Positions 26,278 through 35,041 of a DNA stretch of 64,000 bases are shown one piece after another. The position numbers were made by a program, and so were the translations under genes. This DNA is from an uncultured Bacteroidota bacterium. Lineage in GTDB: Bacteria > Bacteroidota > Bacteroidia > Bacteroidales > P3. The stretch covers positions 225,247 to 289,246 of the forward strand of contig CACYIK010000001.1 in assembly GCA_902774395.1 (NCBI GenBank). Reading direction: 5' to 3'. The notes beneath the pieces are model-generated. The model did not search any database, was not told the DNA's origin, and worked only from the letters and a program-made list of their open reading frames with translations. Within the stretch, counting starts at the first letter, position 1, and each line of letters opens with the position of its first letter.

Positions 26278-26293
26278 AACGGTTCCCGGCTCC

Positions 26294-26539
26294 TTAGAGG
26301 ACTATCTTCTCGATTTTGGCGCGGGCTTCGAGCACGGCCTTGTAGTCGTTCATGGCACGGAGCTGCAGGTCGTAGATGCTGCGGGGGCAGTCAGGAGTGA
26401 AGGGCAGCTTGCCGCTGTCCCATAGCTTGATGACGGCTTCAAGATTCTCCTTGCGGTTCATCAGATGATAGTACTCGGCTTTCATTCTGTCCTTGTAGTC
26501 GGACGAAAGCATCAGGCTTGTGATGGTCTGTAAATCCAT
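26294..26539 (-). CDS. Small crAss001_48-like protein
   Basis: The 81-aa helical protein (SSDYKDRMKAEYYHLMNRKE ... FTPDCPRSIYDLQLRAMNDY) resembles small proteins called crAss001_48-related, found in Bacteroidetes genomes and in crAss-like phages. The DYKDRMKAEYY start and the P-x-C-P turn are the shared features. Its function is unknown. It sits between alaS and tgt on the same strand. Confidence 0.55.
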   Translation of the reverse strand: MDLQTITSLMLSSDYKDRMKAEYYHLMNRKENLEAVIKLWDSGKLPFTPDCPRSIYDLQLRAMNDYKAVLEARAKIEKIVL

Positions 26540-26598
26540 AGTATTGTTGTTTTAAAGGTTTTCGTTATTCGTTATTTCGTAATCACGTTATTACGTTA

Positions 26599-29232
26599 TT
26601 ACGCCTCAATTAAGGTTTTTGCAAGTGCCAGGGCCTTGTCGAGGCCGTCGGGGTTCTTGCCGCCAGCGGTGGCGAAATGGGGCTGTCCGCCGCCACCACC
26701 CTGTATCTCCTTACCGAGGGTGCGCACCATCTGTCCGGCATTCAGGCCGCCATCCACACGGCTCTTTCCCAGCACGATAAGCAGGGCGGGCTTGCCGTCG
26801 GTGACACTGCCCAGCACCATGGCCATGTTGGGGTTGTCGTTGCGGAGGGCCATCATGGCATCCTTGACGGTGTTGACGTCGAAATCGACACGCTCGACGA
26901 GGATGGGGGAGGCCTTCAGCCTGTCGCCAAAGCCCTTAGCTACACCAGCGGCCTTTTCCTCTTTCAATTTACCATTTTCAATTTTCAATTTTCCATTCTC
27001 TTCCTGCAGCTTGGCGATGGAAGCGGCCAGGTCTTTGGTACCCTTGAACATGTCGGTGAGCGACGCTATCATCTCCTGCTGCTCGTCGGCATAACGCTCG
27101 GCAGCGGCAGCGGTGACGGCCTCGATACGGCGCATGCCGGCGGCGATGGCGCCCTCAGCGACGATACGGAAGGAACCAATCATGCCGGTGTTGGCCACAT
27201 GGGTACCGCCGCAGAACTCGATGCTGGGGCCGTACTTCACCACACGCACCTTGTCGCCGTATTTCTCGCCGAAGAGGGCCATGGCGCCCAGCTTCTGGGC
27301 CTCGGCGATAGGCATGGCGCGGTGCTCCTCGAGGGGCAGACACTGACGTATCATCGCGTTGACGCGGCGCTCCACGTCGCGGATCTCCTCATGGCTGAGC
27401 TTGGCGAAGTGGCTGAAGTCGAAACGCAGACGGTCGGCGTCGACACTCGAGCCCTTCTGCTCCACATGGTCGCCCAGGACTTGGCGCAGAGCATAGTGCA
27501 TCAGGTGCGTAGCCGAGTGGTTGCAGGCCGTCGCCTGACGCTTATATGCATCCACGGATGCTTTGAATTGAGAATTGAGAATTGAGAATTGAGAATTGAG
27601 GGCAGAGAACTCTTCTGCGTCAACAATGTGAACAATCAGCCCGTTCTCTTTTTTCGTATTGACAATTTTCAATTTTAAATTTTCAATTTTCAATTCGCCG
27701 GTGTCGCCTGCCTGTCCACCGCTCTCGCCATAGAAGGGGGTGCGGTCGAAGACCAGCTGGTAGAACTCTTTGTCTTTGGCTTTCACCCTGCGGTAGCGGG
27801 CGATGCGCACGTCGGCCTCGAGCATGTCGTAGCCCACGAACTCCTCCTCCACACCCGGCAGCAGCTCCTGCCAGTCGTCACTCTCCACTTTCGCGGCACC
27901 GCGCGAGCGCTCTTTCTGCTCCTGCAGACCTCTCTCGAAGCCCGCCATATCCACCGTCCAGCCTTTCTCGCCGGCCATCAGCTGCGTGAGGTCGATGGGG
28001 AAGCCATAGGTGTCGAAGAGCTCGAAGGCGAAGGCACCGTCTATTGTTTTATTGCCTGATTGCTTGATTGTTTGAGTGAGGTAGTCGTTGAAGCGCTTGA
28101 TGCCGCCGGCCAGCGTGCGCAGGAAGGCCTGCTCCTCTTCGAGGATGATGCGCTGGATGAGCTCCTGCTGCTTCTTGAGTTCGGGGAACTGGTGACCCAT
28201 CTGACCCACGAGGGTAGGGACGAGGGTGTTGATGAAAGGCTCGGTGAAGCCGAGGAAGGTGTAGCCGTAGCGCACGGCACGGCGCAGGATGCGGCGGATG
28301 ACGTAGCCGGCCTTCACGTTGGAGGGCAGCTGGCCGTCGGCGATGCTGAAACTCACGGCACGCAGGTGGTCGGCGCAGACACGCATGGCGATGTCGGCAT
28401 CCTCGTTGTCACCGTATTTCTTGCCACATTTGGCGGCAATCTCCTGGATGAGGGGCTGGAACACGTCGGTGTCATAGTTGCTGCGCTTGCCCTGCATCAC
28501 CATGCAGAGGCGCTCGAAGCCCATACCGGTATCGATATGCTTGGCCTTCAGCGGCTCCAGGGTACCGTCGGCTTTGCGGTTGAACTGCATGAAGACGAGG
28601 TTCCATATCTCGATGACCTGGGGGTTGTCCTTGTTCACGAGGTCTTTGCCGGGCACTTTGGCCTTCTCCTCGTCGGGACGGATGTCCACATGTATCTCGG
28701 AGCAGGGACCGCAGGGACCTTGGTCGCCCATCTCCCAGAAGTTGTCCTTCTTCGAGCCGCGCAGGATACGGTCCTCGCTGATATGCTCTTTCCAGAAATT
28801 GTAGGCCTCCATATCCATCTCGAGACCCTCCTTCTCGTCGCCGCCGAAGACGGTGACGTAGAGCCAGTCCTTGTTGATCTTCATCACCTCGGTGAGGAAC
28901 TCCCAGCCGTAGGCGATGGCCTCTTTCTTGAAGTAGTCGCCAAACGACCAATTACCCAGCATCTCGAACATCGTGTGGTGGTAGGTGTCGTGGCCCACCT
29001 CTTCGAGGTCGTTGTGCTTGCCGCTGACGCGGAGGCACTTCTGGCTGTCGGTGGCGCGGGGCCACTGGCGCTGCTGGTTGCCCAGGAAGATATCCTTGAA
29101 CTGGTTCATGCCGGCGTTGGTGAACATCAGCGTCGGGTCGTTCTTGATGACCATGGGGGCGCTGGGCACCACATGGTGATCCTTACTCTCAAAATAGTCT
29201 AAAAAGGCTTTTCTTATCTCGTTAGATGTCAT
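26599..29232 (-). CDS. alaS: Alanyl-tRNA synthetase with repeat-derived inserts
   Basis: The 877-aa enzyme charges tRNA-Ala. The N-terminal catalytic domain (TSNEIRKAFLDYFESKDH, FTNAGMNQFKD), tRNA-binding middle part, editing domain (HSATHLMHYALRQ with HxxxH, and CGGTHVANTG) and C-Ala domain (SRVDGGLNAGQMVR, GGGGGQPHFA) are all present. Four stretches coincide with word repeats and stay in frame: TQTIKQSGNKTID (about 28045-28078), LKIENLKLKIVNTKKEN (about 27655-27696), LNSQFSILNSQFKAS (about 27565-27600) and GKLKIENGKLKEE (about 26965-27003). They fall in linkers, so activity may be kept. Confidence 0.95.
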   Translation of the reverse strand: MTSNEIRKAFLDYFESKDHHVVPSAPMVIKNDPTLMFTNAGMNQFKDIFLGNQQRQWPRATDSQKCLRVSGKHNDLEEVGHDTYHHTMFEMLGNWSFGDYFKKEAIAYGWEFLTEVMKINKDWLYVTVFGGDEKEGLEMDMEAYNFWKEHISEDRILRGSKKDNFWEMGDQGPCGPCSEIHVDIRPDEEKAKVPGKDLVNKDNPQVIEIWNLVFMQFNRKADGTLEPLKAKHIDTGMGFERLCMVMQGKRSNYDTDVFQPLIQEIAAKCGKKYGDNEDADIAMRVCADHLRAVSFSIADGQLPSNVKAGYVIRRILRRAVRYGYTFLGFTEPFINTLVPTLVGQMGHQFPELKKQQELIQRIILEEEQAFLRTLAGGIKRFNDYLTQTIKQSGNKTIDGAFAFELFDTYGFPIDLTQLMAGEKGWTVDMAGFERGLQEQKERSRGAAKVESDDWQELLPGVEEEFVGYDMLEADVRIARYRRVKAKDKEFYQLVFDRTPFYGESGGQAGDTGELKIENLKLKIVNTKKENGLIVHIVDAEEFSALNSQFSILNSQFKASVDAYKRQATACNHSATHLMHYALRQVLGDHVEQKGSSVDADRLRFDFSHFAKLSHEEIRDVERRVNAMIRQCLPLEEHRAMPIAEAQKLGAMALFGEKYGDKVRVVKYGPSIEFCGGTHVANTGMIGSFRIVAEGAIAAGMRRIEAVTAAAAERYADEQQEMIASLTDMFKGTKDLAASIAKLQEENGKLKIENGKLKEEKAAGVAKGFGDRLKASPILVERVDFDVNTVKDAMMALRNDNPNMAMVLGSVTDGKPALLIVLGKSRVDGGLNAGQMVRTLGKEIQGGGGGQPHFATAGGKNPDGLDKALALAKTLIEA

Positions 29233-29247
29233 ATCTTTTTTTTGTTT

Positions 29248-29309
29248 CCCCGCTTCGCGGAAATCCGTAAATCCATTTTCTGATTTATAGATTACGCCGA
29301 AGGCGGGAG
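29248..29309. repeat. GC-rich paired-hairpin element, copy 1
   Basis: The element begins CCCCGCTTCGCGGAAATCC and ends CGCCGAAGGCGGGAG: two small GC hairpins whose outer sequences are also complementary to each other. A related copy of 74 bp is inside rluB at 59017-59090. This copy lies directly upstream of alaS. Confidence 0.7.
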
Positions 29310-29313
29310 GTTT

Positions 29314-29673
29314 TCAAAATTCTTCGCGTTCCACCATCAGTATGCCGTTCTGCGGCACGATGAAGTATTTCTTGCCGTCGTATTTTATCTCCACGGCGTT
29401 CTTCAGCAGGAAGATAGCCATGTCGCCGGGACGCACCTGCAGCGGCAGGTAGCGCGGCTCGCGGTCGGCGGGGTTCCAGTCCTCGCCGTCCGAGGAAGAG
29501 GGTAGGGGGTAGCCGGGACCGCACTTGAGGATATAGCCCGTCTGCACCTCCTCTTTCTCCTGATAGCCGGCAGGCAGCAGCAGTCCCCCTTTGGTCTTCT
29601 TCGTGGCCATCGAAGGCTCTATCAGCACCCTATCGCCAATGACTATCAGATTGTCAATGTTGTTCTTCGCCAT
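29314..29673 (-). CDS. GroES-like co-chaperonin family protein
   Basis: The 119-aa product has a Cpn10 fold: GDRVLIEPSMATKKTKGGLLLP at the N-terminus, the GYILKCGPGYP turn and a final NGILMVEREEF strand. It is longer than GroES (about 97 aa) because of a loop rich in Ser, Asp and Pro near residues 60-72. Such GroES-like proteins occur as stand-alone genes in Bacteroidetes besides the true groES-groEL pair. No groEL is adjacent, so I do not call it GroES itself. Confidence 0.75.
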   Translation of the reverse strand: MAKNNIDNLIVIGDRVLIEPSMATKKTKGGLLLPAGYQEKEEVQTGYILKCGPGYPLPSSSDGEDWNPADREPRYLPLQVRPGDMAIFLLKNAVEIKYDGKKYFIVPQNGILMVEREEF

Positions 29674-30315
29674 CTTTTATACGTACAATATAAAATGCAA
29701 AGATAGGAAAAGAAAGCGACATAGCAAAAATTTTTTTCATTGATTCGTCCCGTAGGGACGTACTTTCAATCTGCCTGACCGTAAGTAATGGCATTGAGCA
29801 CCGCTGATTCAAATCCAGCAAAAAACCACGCCATGCGTATACCCATCCTCTTATTCGTCCCGTAGGGACGTTCCCTCAGTAACCCCACACGGAAGTGTGG
29901 GGTACCAAGCACCACCTCCTCCTCTCCGCGTCTCGGAGAGACGCCACCACGCTCATTCCACCTAGTGGTATCAACCTACTAAAGAACTTATTTTCATCAT
30001 ATTACCATTTATTATGTTCATTATTATTACTTTTATAATAATTACAAAGATAATAAAAGAAAGCGATGTGTCAAAACTTATTTACACCCTACCTTTTGAA
30101 AGGGTTTTCCCTATTACGTATTTTTTCGTAACGAACTTTTTCGTAGTAGATACGGTGGGAATATACATAAAATATTTTACACTGACACACTTTCTGAATA
30201 GAATTCTTTGTAAATATAAATAAATTAGCAATATATGAGATGTATTTTATTTATAGGACAACATTATATAGATGGAATATATCATTCAAAAAAGTGTCCA
30301 AGATGACACTTTTAT
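29674..30315. other. Gap with REP-like palindromes, then AT-rich DNA
   Basis: Four short GC palindromes are clear: CGTCCCGTAGGGACG at 29746-29760 and again at 29856-29870, CCCCACAC/GTGTGGGG at 29883-29902, and GCGTCTC/GAGACGC at 29928-29944. From about 29960 the DNA is AT-rich. A 69-codon AT-rich frame at 30014-30223 has no support as a gene. The stretch separates the GroES-like gene from the CRISPR locus. Confidence 0.6.
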
Positions 30316-30401
30316 AAAAAAAGGCGACGGAAGATCGAGTCTCCCGCCCCCTTGATAGTTTTCACAACGGAATAATCCTTATTGTGAATTGCTTGAAAAG
30401 T
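30316..30401 (-). ncRNA. tracrRNA of the type II-C CRISPR system
   Basis: A 20-base stretch at 30382-30401 (TTGTGAATTGCTTGAAAAGT on the plus strand) equals the 5' part of the CRISPR repeat read on the minus strand, so the minus transcript carries a perfect anti-repeat. It is followed by a TTCACAA...TTGTGAA stem around AAGGATTATTCC, and then a GGCG...CGCC hairpin (30323-30348) with a run of seven T (30316-30322) as terminator. A full promoter lies just upstream (30406-30436). The RNA of about 85-90 nt starts at or close to the anti-repeat. It should pair with crRNA and bind Cas9. Confidence 0.9.
30323..30348 (-). terminator. Terminator of tracrRNA
   Basis: A GGCGGGAGA...TCTTCCGTCGCC hairpin (minus strand) followed by seven T at 30316-30322. 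It also forms the 3' stem of the tracrRNA. Confidence 0.85.
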
Positions 30402-30405
30402 GATG

Positions 30406-30436
30406 CAAAAATACGACTTATTTTTGAACTGGCAAA
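30406..30436 (-). promoter_or_regulatory. tracrRNA promoter
   Basis: Minus-strand TTTG (30433-30436), exactly 19 bases, then TATTTTTG (30406-30413): a perfect Bacteroidetes -33/-7 pair. It lies back to back with the cas9 promoter. Confidence 0.85.
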
Positions 30437-30442
30437 ATAAAT

Positions 30443-30473
30443 TTTGTCAACACACAGAAAAAACGTATCTTTG
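30443..30473 (+). promoter_or_regulatory. cas9 promoter
   Basis: TTTG (30443-30446), exactly 19 bases, then TATCTTTG (30466-30473): a perfect Bacteroidetes -33/-7 pair. Transcription should start about 15 bases before the cas9 ATG. Confidence 0.85.
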
Positions 30474-30493
30474 CACCATCAAAATAGACATCT

Positions 30494-33400
30494 ATGAAAA
30501 AAATCTTAGGACTCGATCTTGGCACGACCAGTATCGGTTGGGCAATGGTAAATGAACGTGAGAGCAACGATGAGACTTCGTCAATCATACGTCTTGGTGT
30601 TCGTGTAAACCCACTTACTGTAGACGAGCAGACAAATTTTGGGAAAGGCGCTCCCATCACAACAACTGCTGACAGAACGCAGAAGCGTAGTATGCGGCGT
30701 AATTTACAACGATACAAACTCCGTAGAGACAATTTAATTGCATTACTGAAAGAGCAAGGGTGGATAACTGATGCCACAATCCTTTCGGAGAGCACCAACA
30801 ATAGTACTTTCGAAACATACAGACTTCGGGCAAAGGCAGCATCAGAAGAAATAACGCTCGAGCAATTCGCCCGGGTGCTGCTGATGCTCAACAAAAAGAG
30901 AGGTTACAAAAGTAACCGAAAGATGAAGAACGACGAAGGAGGCCATTTTGTCAGCAGCCTTGATGTGGCAAAAGAGATTTATGACTCCAACCTAACTCCC
31001 GGACAATACGCCTACCAACTCATTAAAGAAGGAAAACATAATATTCCAGACTTTTATCGTTCGGACTTGGAAGCAGAACTTGACCAAGTATGGGCATTTC
31101 AATACAAGCAACACAAGTCTATCTTAACTAACGAGTTTAGAACAGCCATTGCCAACCAAAGCAAGACCGGAACATCGAACATGTTCCGTAAGAAATACAA
31201 TATCTTTGCCGCCGACATCAAGGGCAATAGAATTGAAAAAGCAGAAAAGATATACAAACTCCGAAACGAGGCTCTCGAACGGGCGCTGACGGAAGAAGAA
31301 CTGGCCACGGTAATAAGTGAAATAAATGGTCAGATTAATGGCAGTAGCGGTTATCTTGGAGCCATAAGCGATAGAAGTAAAATACTATATATTAATAAGC
31401 AAACCATAGGGCAATGGTTAATGCGGCAATTGGACAGCAATCCCAATGCCAGCTTGAAAAACAAACCTTTCTATCGCCAAGATTATTTGGACGAATTTGA
31501 GCAGTTATGGGAGACGCAGGCGAAACACCATGCAGAATTGACCCCAGAAATCAAACACGAGATAAGAGACATCATCATCTTCTATCAACGACGGCTGAAA
31601 TCCCAGAAATGGCTTGTTGCCAATTGTTCTTTTGAGAAAAGGAAAGTATGTCCTAAGTCATCCCCACTCTTTCAGCGCTTCAAGATATGGCAAATGCTTA
31701 ACAATGTTGTCATAACTATTGACAACGAAGAGTACGTACTCAATGAAGATCAGAAAGCGTTGTTAGCGCAAGAGCTACAATACAAAGAAAAACTCAGCAA
31801 AAGCGACGCTCTTAAACTGCTGTTTGCAAAAACAAGAGGGATAGACATGAATTTTGCGGCTCTTGAAGGAGACCGCACAATGGCACGCTTGCTGTCTGCC
31901 GCACAGGAGATAGTATCGGTTAGCGGACACGGGGAATATGATTTCGCAAAACTATCGGCCAAAGAAACCGTGGAAATTGTACGGATGGTATTCGGCGGAT
32001 TGGGATTTGCCACCGATTGGCTTACTTTCAATACCGACGCCAGCGATACCGAACAAGAGCCTCTGATGCGTTTATGGCATCTTATTTATTCTTTTGAAAG
32101 CGACAATTCCGCCACCGGCGACGAGAAACTGGTGAAGCGCATCATGCAGATGCTCAACATGCCTAAAGAATATGCCCGCCTATTCGCCAACATTCATTTT
32201 GAAGACAACTATTGCAACCTCTCCAGCAAAGCCATAAAAAACATCCTTCCCTTCATGACCGCAGGGCATGTATATAGCGAAGCATGCTCTCTTGCCGGTT
32301 ACAATCACTCCGAGCAGTCGATCACTAAGGAGGAGAACGAAAAGCGACAACTAAAAGACCATCTTGAAAGTGTTCCTAAAAACAGTTTGCGCAATCCTGT
32401 TGTGGAAAAAATATTAAACCAGATGGTCAATGTCGTAAACGAGGTAATAGACACCTACGGCCGTCCCGACGAGGTTAGAATCGAACTTGCCCGCGAACTC
32501 AAGAAGAATGCCCTTGAGCGCAAAACAATGACGGACGCCATAAATCGCAACACGCACGAAACTGAGCAATACCGCGAAATCCTTCAAAAGGAATTCGGCC
32601 TAATCCACGTAAGTCGAAACGACATAATACGTTATCGGTTATACAAGGAGTTGGCCAGCAATGGCTACAAGACACTCTATTCAAACCAATACATCCCACA
32701 AGAGAAACTATTCAGCAAGGAAATAGACATCGAGCACATCATACCACAGGCTCGTTTGTTCGATGATTCCTACTCCAATAAGACTTTGGAATACCGTAGC
32801 ATCAACATAGAGAAAGGCAACTCTACGGCCATCGACTTTGTCAGGCAGAAATATGGGGAAGAGGGTATGGCTGGCTATAATGACAGAGTAAGCAATCTGC
32901 TCAAGTGCGGAGCCATCTCTATGGCAAAGGCACGAAAGCTGAAGATGTCAGAACCCGATATACCAGAAGACTTTATCGACCGCGACTTGAGGAACACACA
33001 ATACATCTCCAGAAAAGCACAAGAGATGTTGCACGAAGTGGTCCGGATTGTTACAGCGACAACAGGTAGCGTGACCGACCGCCTCCGTCAGGATTGGCAG
33101 TTGGTCGATGTCATGCAAGAGCTCAACTGGGACAAGTATAAACAGCTAGGGCTCACAACCATTATCAAAGGAAGAGACGGCCAGCAAATACGACGAATCA
33201 CCGATTGGACCAAACGCAACGACCATCGCCACCATGCAATGGACGCACTAACAATTGCATTCACCAAACCCATATACATCAACTATCTTAACCACCTCAA
33301 CGCTCGCGGCAGCAGCGAAGAAATAAAACTGATAGAATACAAATATCTTGAACGCGACGCGAACAACCACCTGCGCTTCAAATCACCAATCCCCGGCAAT

Positions 33401-34555
33401 TTCCGCTCAGAAGCCCAACGGCATCTTGATATGATACTTGTATCTACCAAAGCAAAGAACAAAGTGGTGACCCGCAACACAAACATCACTAAGAAGAAAT
33501 GCGGATATAACAAGAAGATTCAGTTGACCCCTAGAGGGCAACTGCACATGGAGAATGTCTATGGCAGCGCCCTGCATCCTATTACCAAAGAGATTGCCGT
33601 TGGTAGCAAGATGACGGCCGAAATGATAGCATTGGTAAAAAATCCAATATATCAGGATTTGTTATATGAGCGTCTCTCTCAACATGGCGGCGACCCCCAA
33701 AAAGCTTTTACCGGAAAGAACAGCCTCGCAAAGAACCCAATCTGGATTAATAAAGAACAAACTGAATGCATCCCAGAAAAGGTGACCATACAAGAATTCG
33801 AAAGACAATTCACCATCCGCAAACCTGTAGACAAAAGTCTGAATCTTGAGAAAGTAAAAGACGAGGGAATCCGCCGGATACTTGAAGCACGTCTCAAAGA
33901 GTTTGGTGGTGACGCAGGCAAAGCATTTGCCAACCTCGACAGCAATTCCATCTGGCTTAATCGAGACAAGGGCATCGACATCAAACGTGTGACTATCGTG
34001 GAGAGCATACCTGGCGAGCCTTTGCATTACAAACATGACAAAGACGGTAAACTCATACTTGATGCTAATGGCAATCCCTTGCCTGCAGACTACGTCAATC
34101 TTAGGAATAACCACCATATTGCAATATTTCGCGATGCCGACGGTAACCTGCAAGAACACATTGTATCGTTCTACGAGGCTGTCGCACGTGTTGTCGAGTT
34201 AGGTTTGCCTGCCATAGACAAAGAATACAACAAAGACAAAGGGTGGCAGTTTTTGTTCACAATGAAACAAAACGAGTACTTTGTGTTTCCCAATCCCTCA
34301 CAAGGCTTTGACCCCAACGAGATTGACCTCACAGATGAGCGCAACTACAGCCAAATAAGCCCCAACTTATTCCGAGTGCAGAAACTTTCCAGCAAGGATT
34401 ACTGGTTCCGTCATCATCTGGAGACAACCATTGACACAAAGAATGAACTAAAAGATATAACCTGGAAAAGAATCAATAGTATTAATGCTTTGAATGGCAT
34501 TGTTAAAGTACGAATAAACCATATTGGCCGTATAGTACAAACAGGAGAATACTAA
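30494..34555 (+). CDS. cas9: Cas9, type II-C CRISPR RNA-guided DNA endonuclease
   Basis: The 1353-aa product has RuvC-I (KILGLDLGTTSIGWAMV, D8), an arginine-rich bridge helix (RTQKRSMRRNLQRYKLRRDN, about 63-82), RuvC-II (DEVRIELARELKKN, E664), HNH (DIEHIIPQARLFDDSYSNKT, H748, with N771 in SINIEKGN) and RuvC-III (DHRHHAMDAL, H913 and D917). All catalytic residues for both strands are present, no frameshift is seen and length is normal for Bacteroidetes II-C. With tracrRNA and crRNA it should cut matching DNA. The PAM cannot be read from sequence. Absence of cas4 and csn2, plus the repeat form, supports subtype II-C. The next ORF is a ruined cas1-cas2, so interference may outlive adaptation. 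Confidence 0.97.
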   Translation: MKKILGLDLGTTSIGWAMVNERESNDETSSIIRLGVRVNPLTVDEQTNFGKGAPITTTADRTQKRSMRRNLQRYKLRRDNLIALLKEQGWITDATILSESTNNSTFETYRLRAKAASEEITLEQFARVLLMLNKKRGYKSNRKMKNDEGGHFVSSLDVAKEIYDSNLTPGQYAYQLIKEGKHNIPDFYRSDLEAELDQVWAFQYKQHKSILTNEFRTAIANQSKTGTSNMFRKKYNIFAADIKGNRIEKAEKIYKLRNEALERALTEEELATVISEINGQINGSSGYLGAISDRSKILYINKQTIGQWLMRQLDSNPNASLKNKPFYRQDYLDEFEQLWETQAKHHAELTPEIKHEIRDIIIFYQRRLKSQKWLVANCSFEKRKVCPKSSPLFQRFKIWQMLNNVVITIDNEEYVLNEDQKALLAQELQYKEKLSKSDALKLLFAKTRGIDMNFAALEGDRTMARLLSAAQEIVSVSGHGEYDFAKLSAKETVEIVRMVFGGLGFATDWLTFNTDASDTEQEPLMRLWHLIYSFESDNSATGDEKLVKRIMQMLNMPKEYARLFANIHFEDNYCNLSSKAIKNILPFMTAGHVYSEACSLAGYNHSEQSITKEENEKRQLKDHLESVPKNSLRNPVVEKILNQMVNVVNEVIDTYGRPDEVRIELARELKKNALERKTMTDAINRNTHETEQYREILQKEFGLIHVSRNDIIRYRLYKELASNGYKTLYSNQYIPQEKLFSKEIDIEHIIPQARLFDDSYSNKTLEYRSINIEKGNSTAIDFVRQKYGEEGMAGYNDRVSNLLKCGAISMAKARKLKMSEPDIPEDFIDRDLRNTQYISRKAQEMLHEVVRIVTATTGSVTDRLRQDWQLVDVMQELNWDKYKQLGLTTIIKGRDGQQIRRITDWTKRNDHRHHAMDALTIAFTKPIYINYLNHLNARGSSEEIKLIEYKYLERDANNHLRFKSPIPGNFRSEAQRHLDMILVSTKAKNKVVTRNTNITKKKCGYNKKIQLTPRGQLHMENVYGSALHPITKEIAVGSKMTAEMIALVKNPIYQDLLYERLSQHGGDPQKAFTGKNSLAKNPIWINKEQTECIPEKVTIQEFERQFTIRKPVDKSLNLEKVKDEGIRRILEARLKEFGGDAGKAFANLDSNSIWLNRDKGIDIKRVTIVESIPGEPLHYKHDKDGKLILDANGNPLPADYVNLRNNHHIAIFRDADGNLQEHIVSFYEAVARVVELGLPAIDKEYNKDKGWQFLFTMKQNEYFVFPNPSQGFDPNEIDLTDERNYSQISPNLFRVQKLSSKDYWFRHHLETTIDTKNELKDITWKRINSINALNGIVKVRINHIGRIVQTGEY

Positions 34556-34561
34556 ATAATA

Positions 34562-34933
34562 ATGATCAAGCGCGCCCTCTGTTTTTCGCATCCTGCATAT
34601 CTCTCGCTACGCAACGGGCAGCTGGTGGTCAAACTGGAAAAGCACGATGACGAGCCAGAGAAGCAGGCAACGATACCCATCGAGGACATCGGCGTCGTGG
34701 TGCTCGACCACCGACAGATTACCCTCACCCACGGCGTAATGGCCGCCCTGCTCGACAACAACGCCGCAGTTAAATGCCGACGTGCACCTCAAGCGCGTCA
34801 AGGCCGCTCTCCCCGCCTTCGGACAGGTTGGCTGCCTGACCATCACAGACAAACAGTTTCGGAGATTGAACTCTTCGTTGCCAAAAAGGAGGTCGAGCCC
34901 AACGCTCCTGGACAACAGTTGGAGTTATTCTAG
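34562..34933 (+). pseudogene. Collapsed cas1-cas2 remnant (deletion fusion)
   Basis: The first 70 residues are the N-terminal beta domain of type II Cas1 (IKRALCFSHPAYLSLRNGQL, TIPIEDIGVVVLDHRQITLT, ALLDNNAAV). The next 105 bases read as the late part of Cas2 only in a shifted frame (DVHLKRVKAALPAFGQVGCL, then TITDKQF, in the +2 frame from about 34770). A one-base change near 34860 then brings the Cas2 end (IELFVAKKEVEPNAPGQQLELF) back into the Cas1 frame. The simplest reading is one deletion that removed the Cas1 catalytic part and the Cas2 N-terminus, plus a later frameshift. Integrase activity is not possible. The ORF lies 6 bp after cas9, the usual place for cas1. Confidence 0.85.
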
Positions 34934-34958
34934 AATTGAAAAATCAATCACCACAAAC

Positions 34959-34990
34959 AAAAAATCCCGCCCCGAAGAGCGGGATTTTTT
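34959..34990. terminator. Bidirectional terminator between cas genes and array
   Basis: AAAAAATCCCGC pairs with GCGGGATTTTTT around an eight-base loop. With A and T runs on both sides it can stop the cas transcript from the left and array transcripts from the right. Confidence 0.9.
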
Positions 34991-35041
34991 AGCCTTTGAC
35001 AGCTAACAGAACATTGATTATCATTATATTGCTGACATCGT

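Noticed and set aside
30014..30223. 69-codon AT-rich frame upstream of the CRISPR locus
   Set aside because: Only hydrophobic, low-complexity residues, no ribosome-binding site, and it lies in AT-rich DNA where such frames arise by chance.
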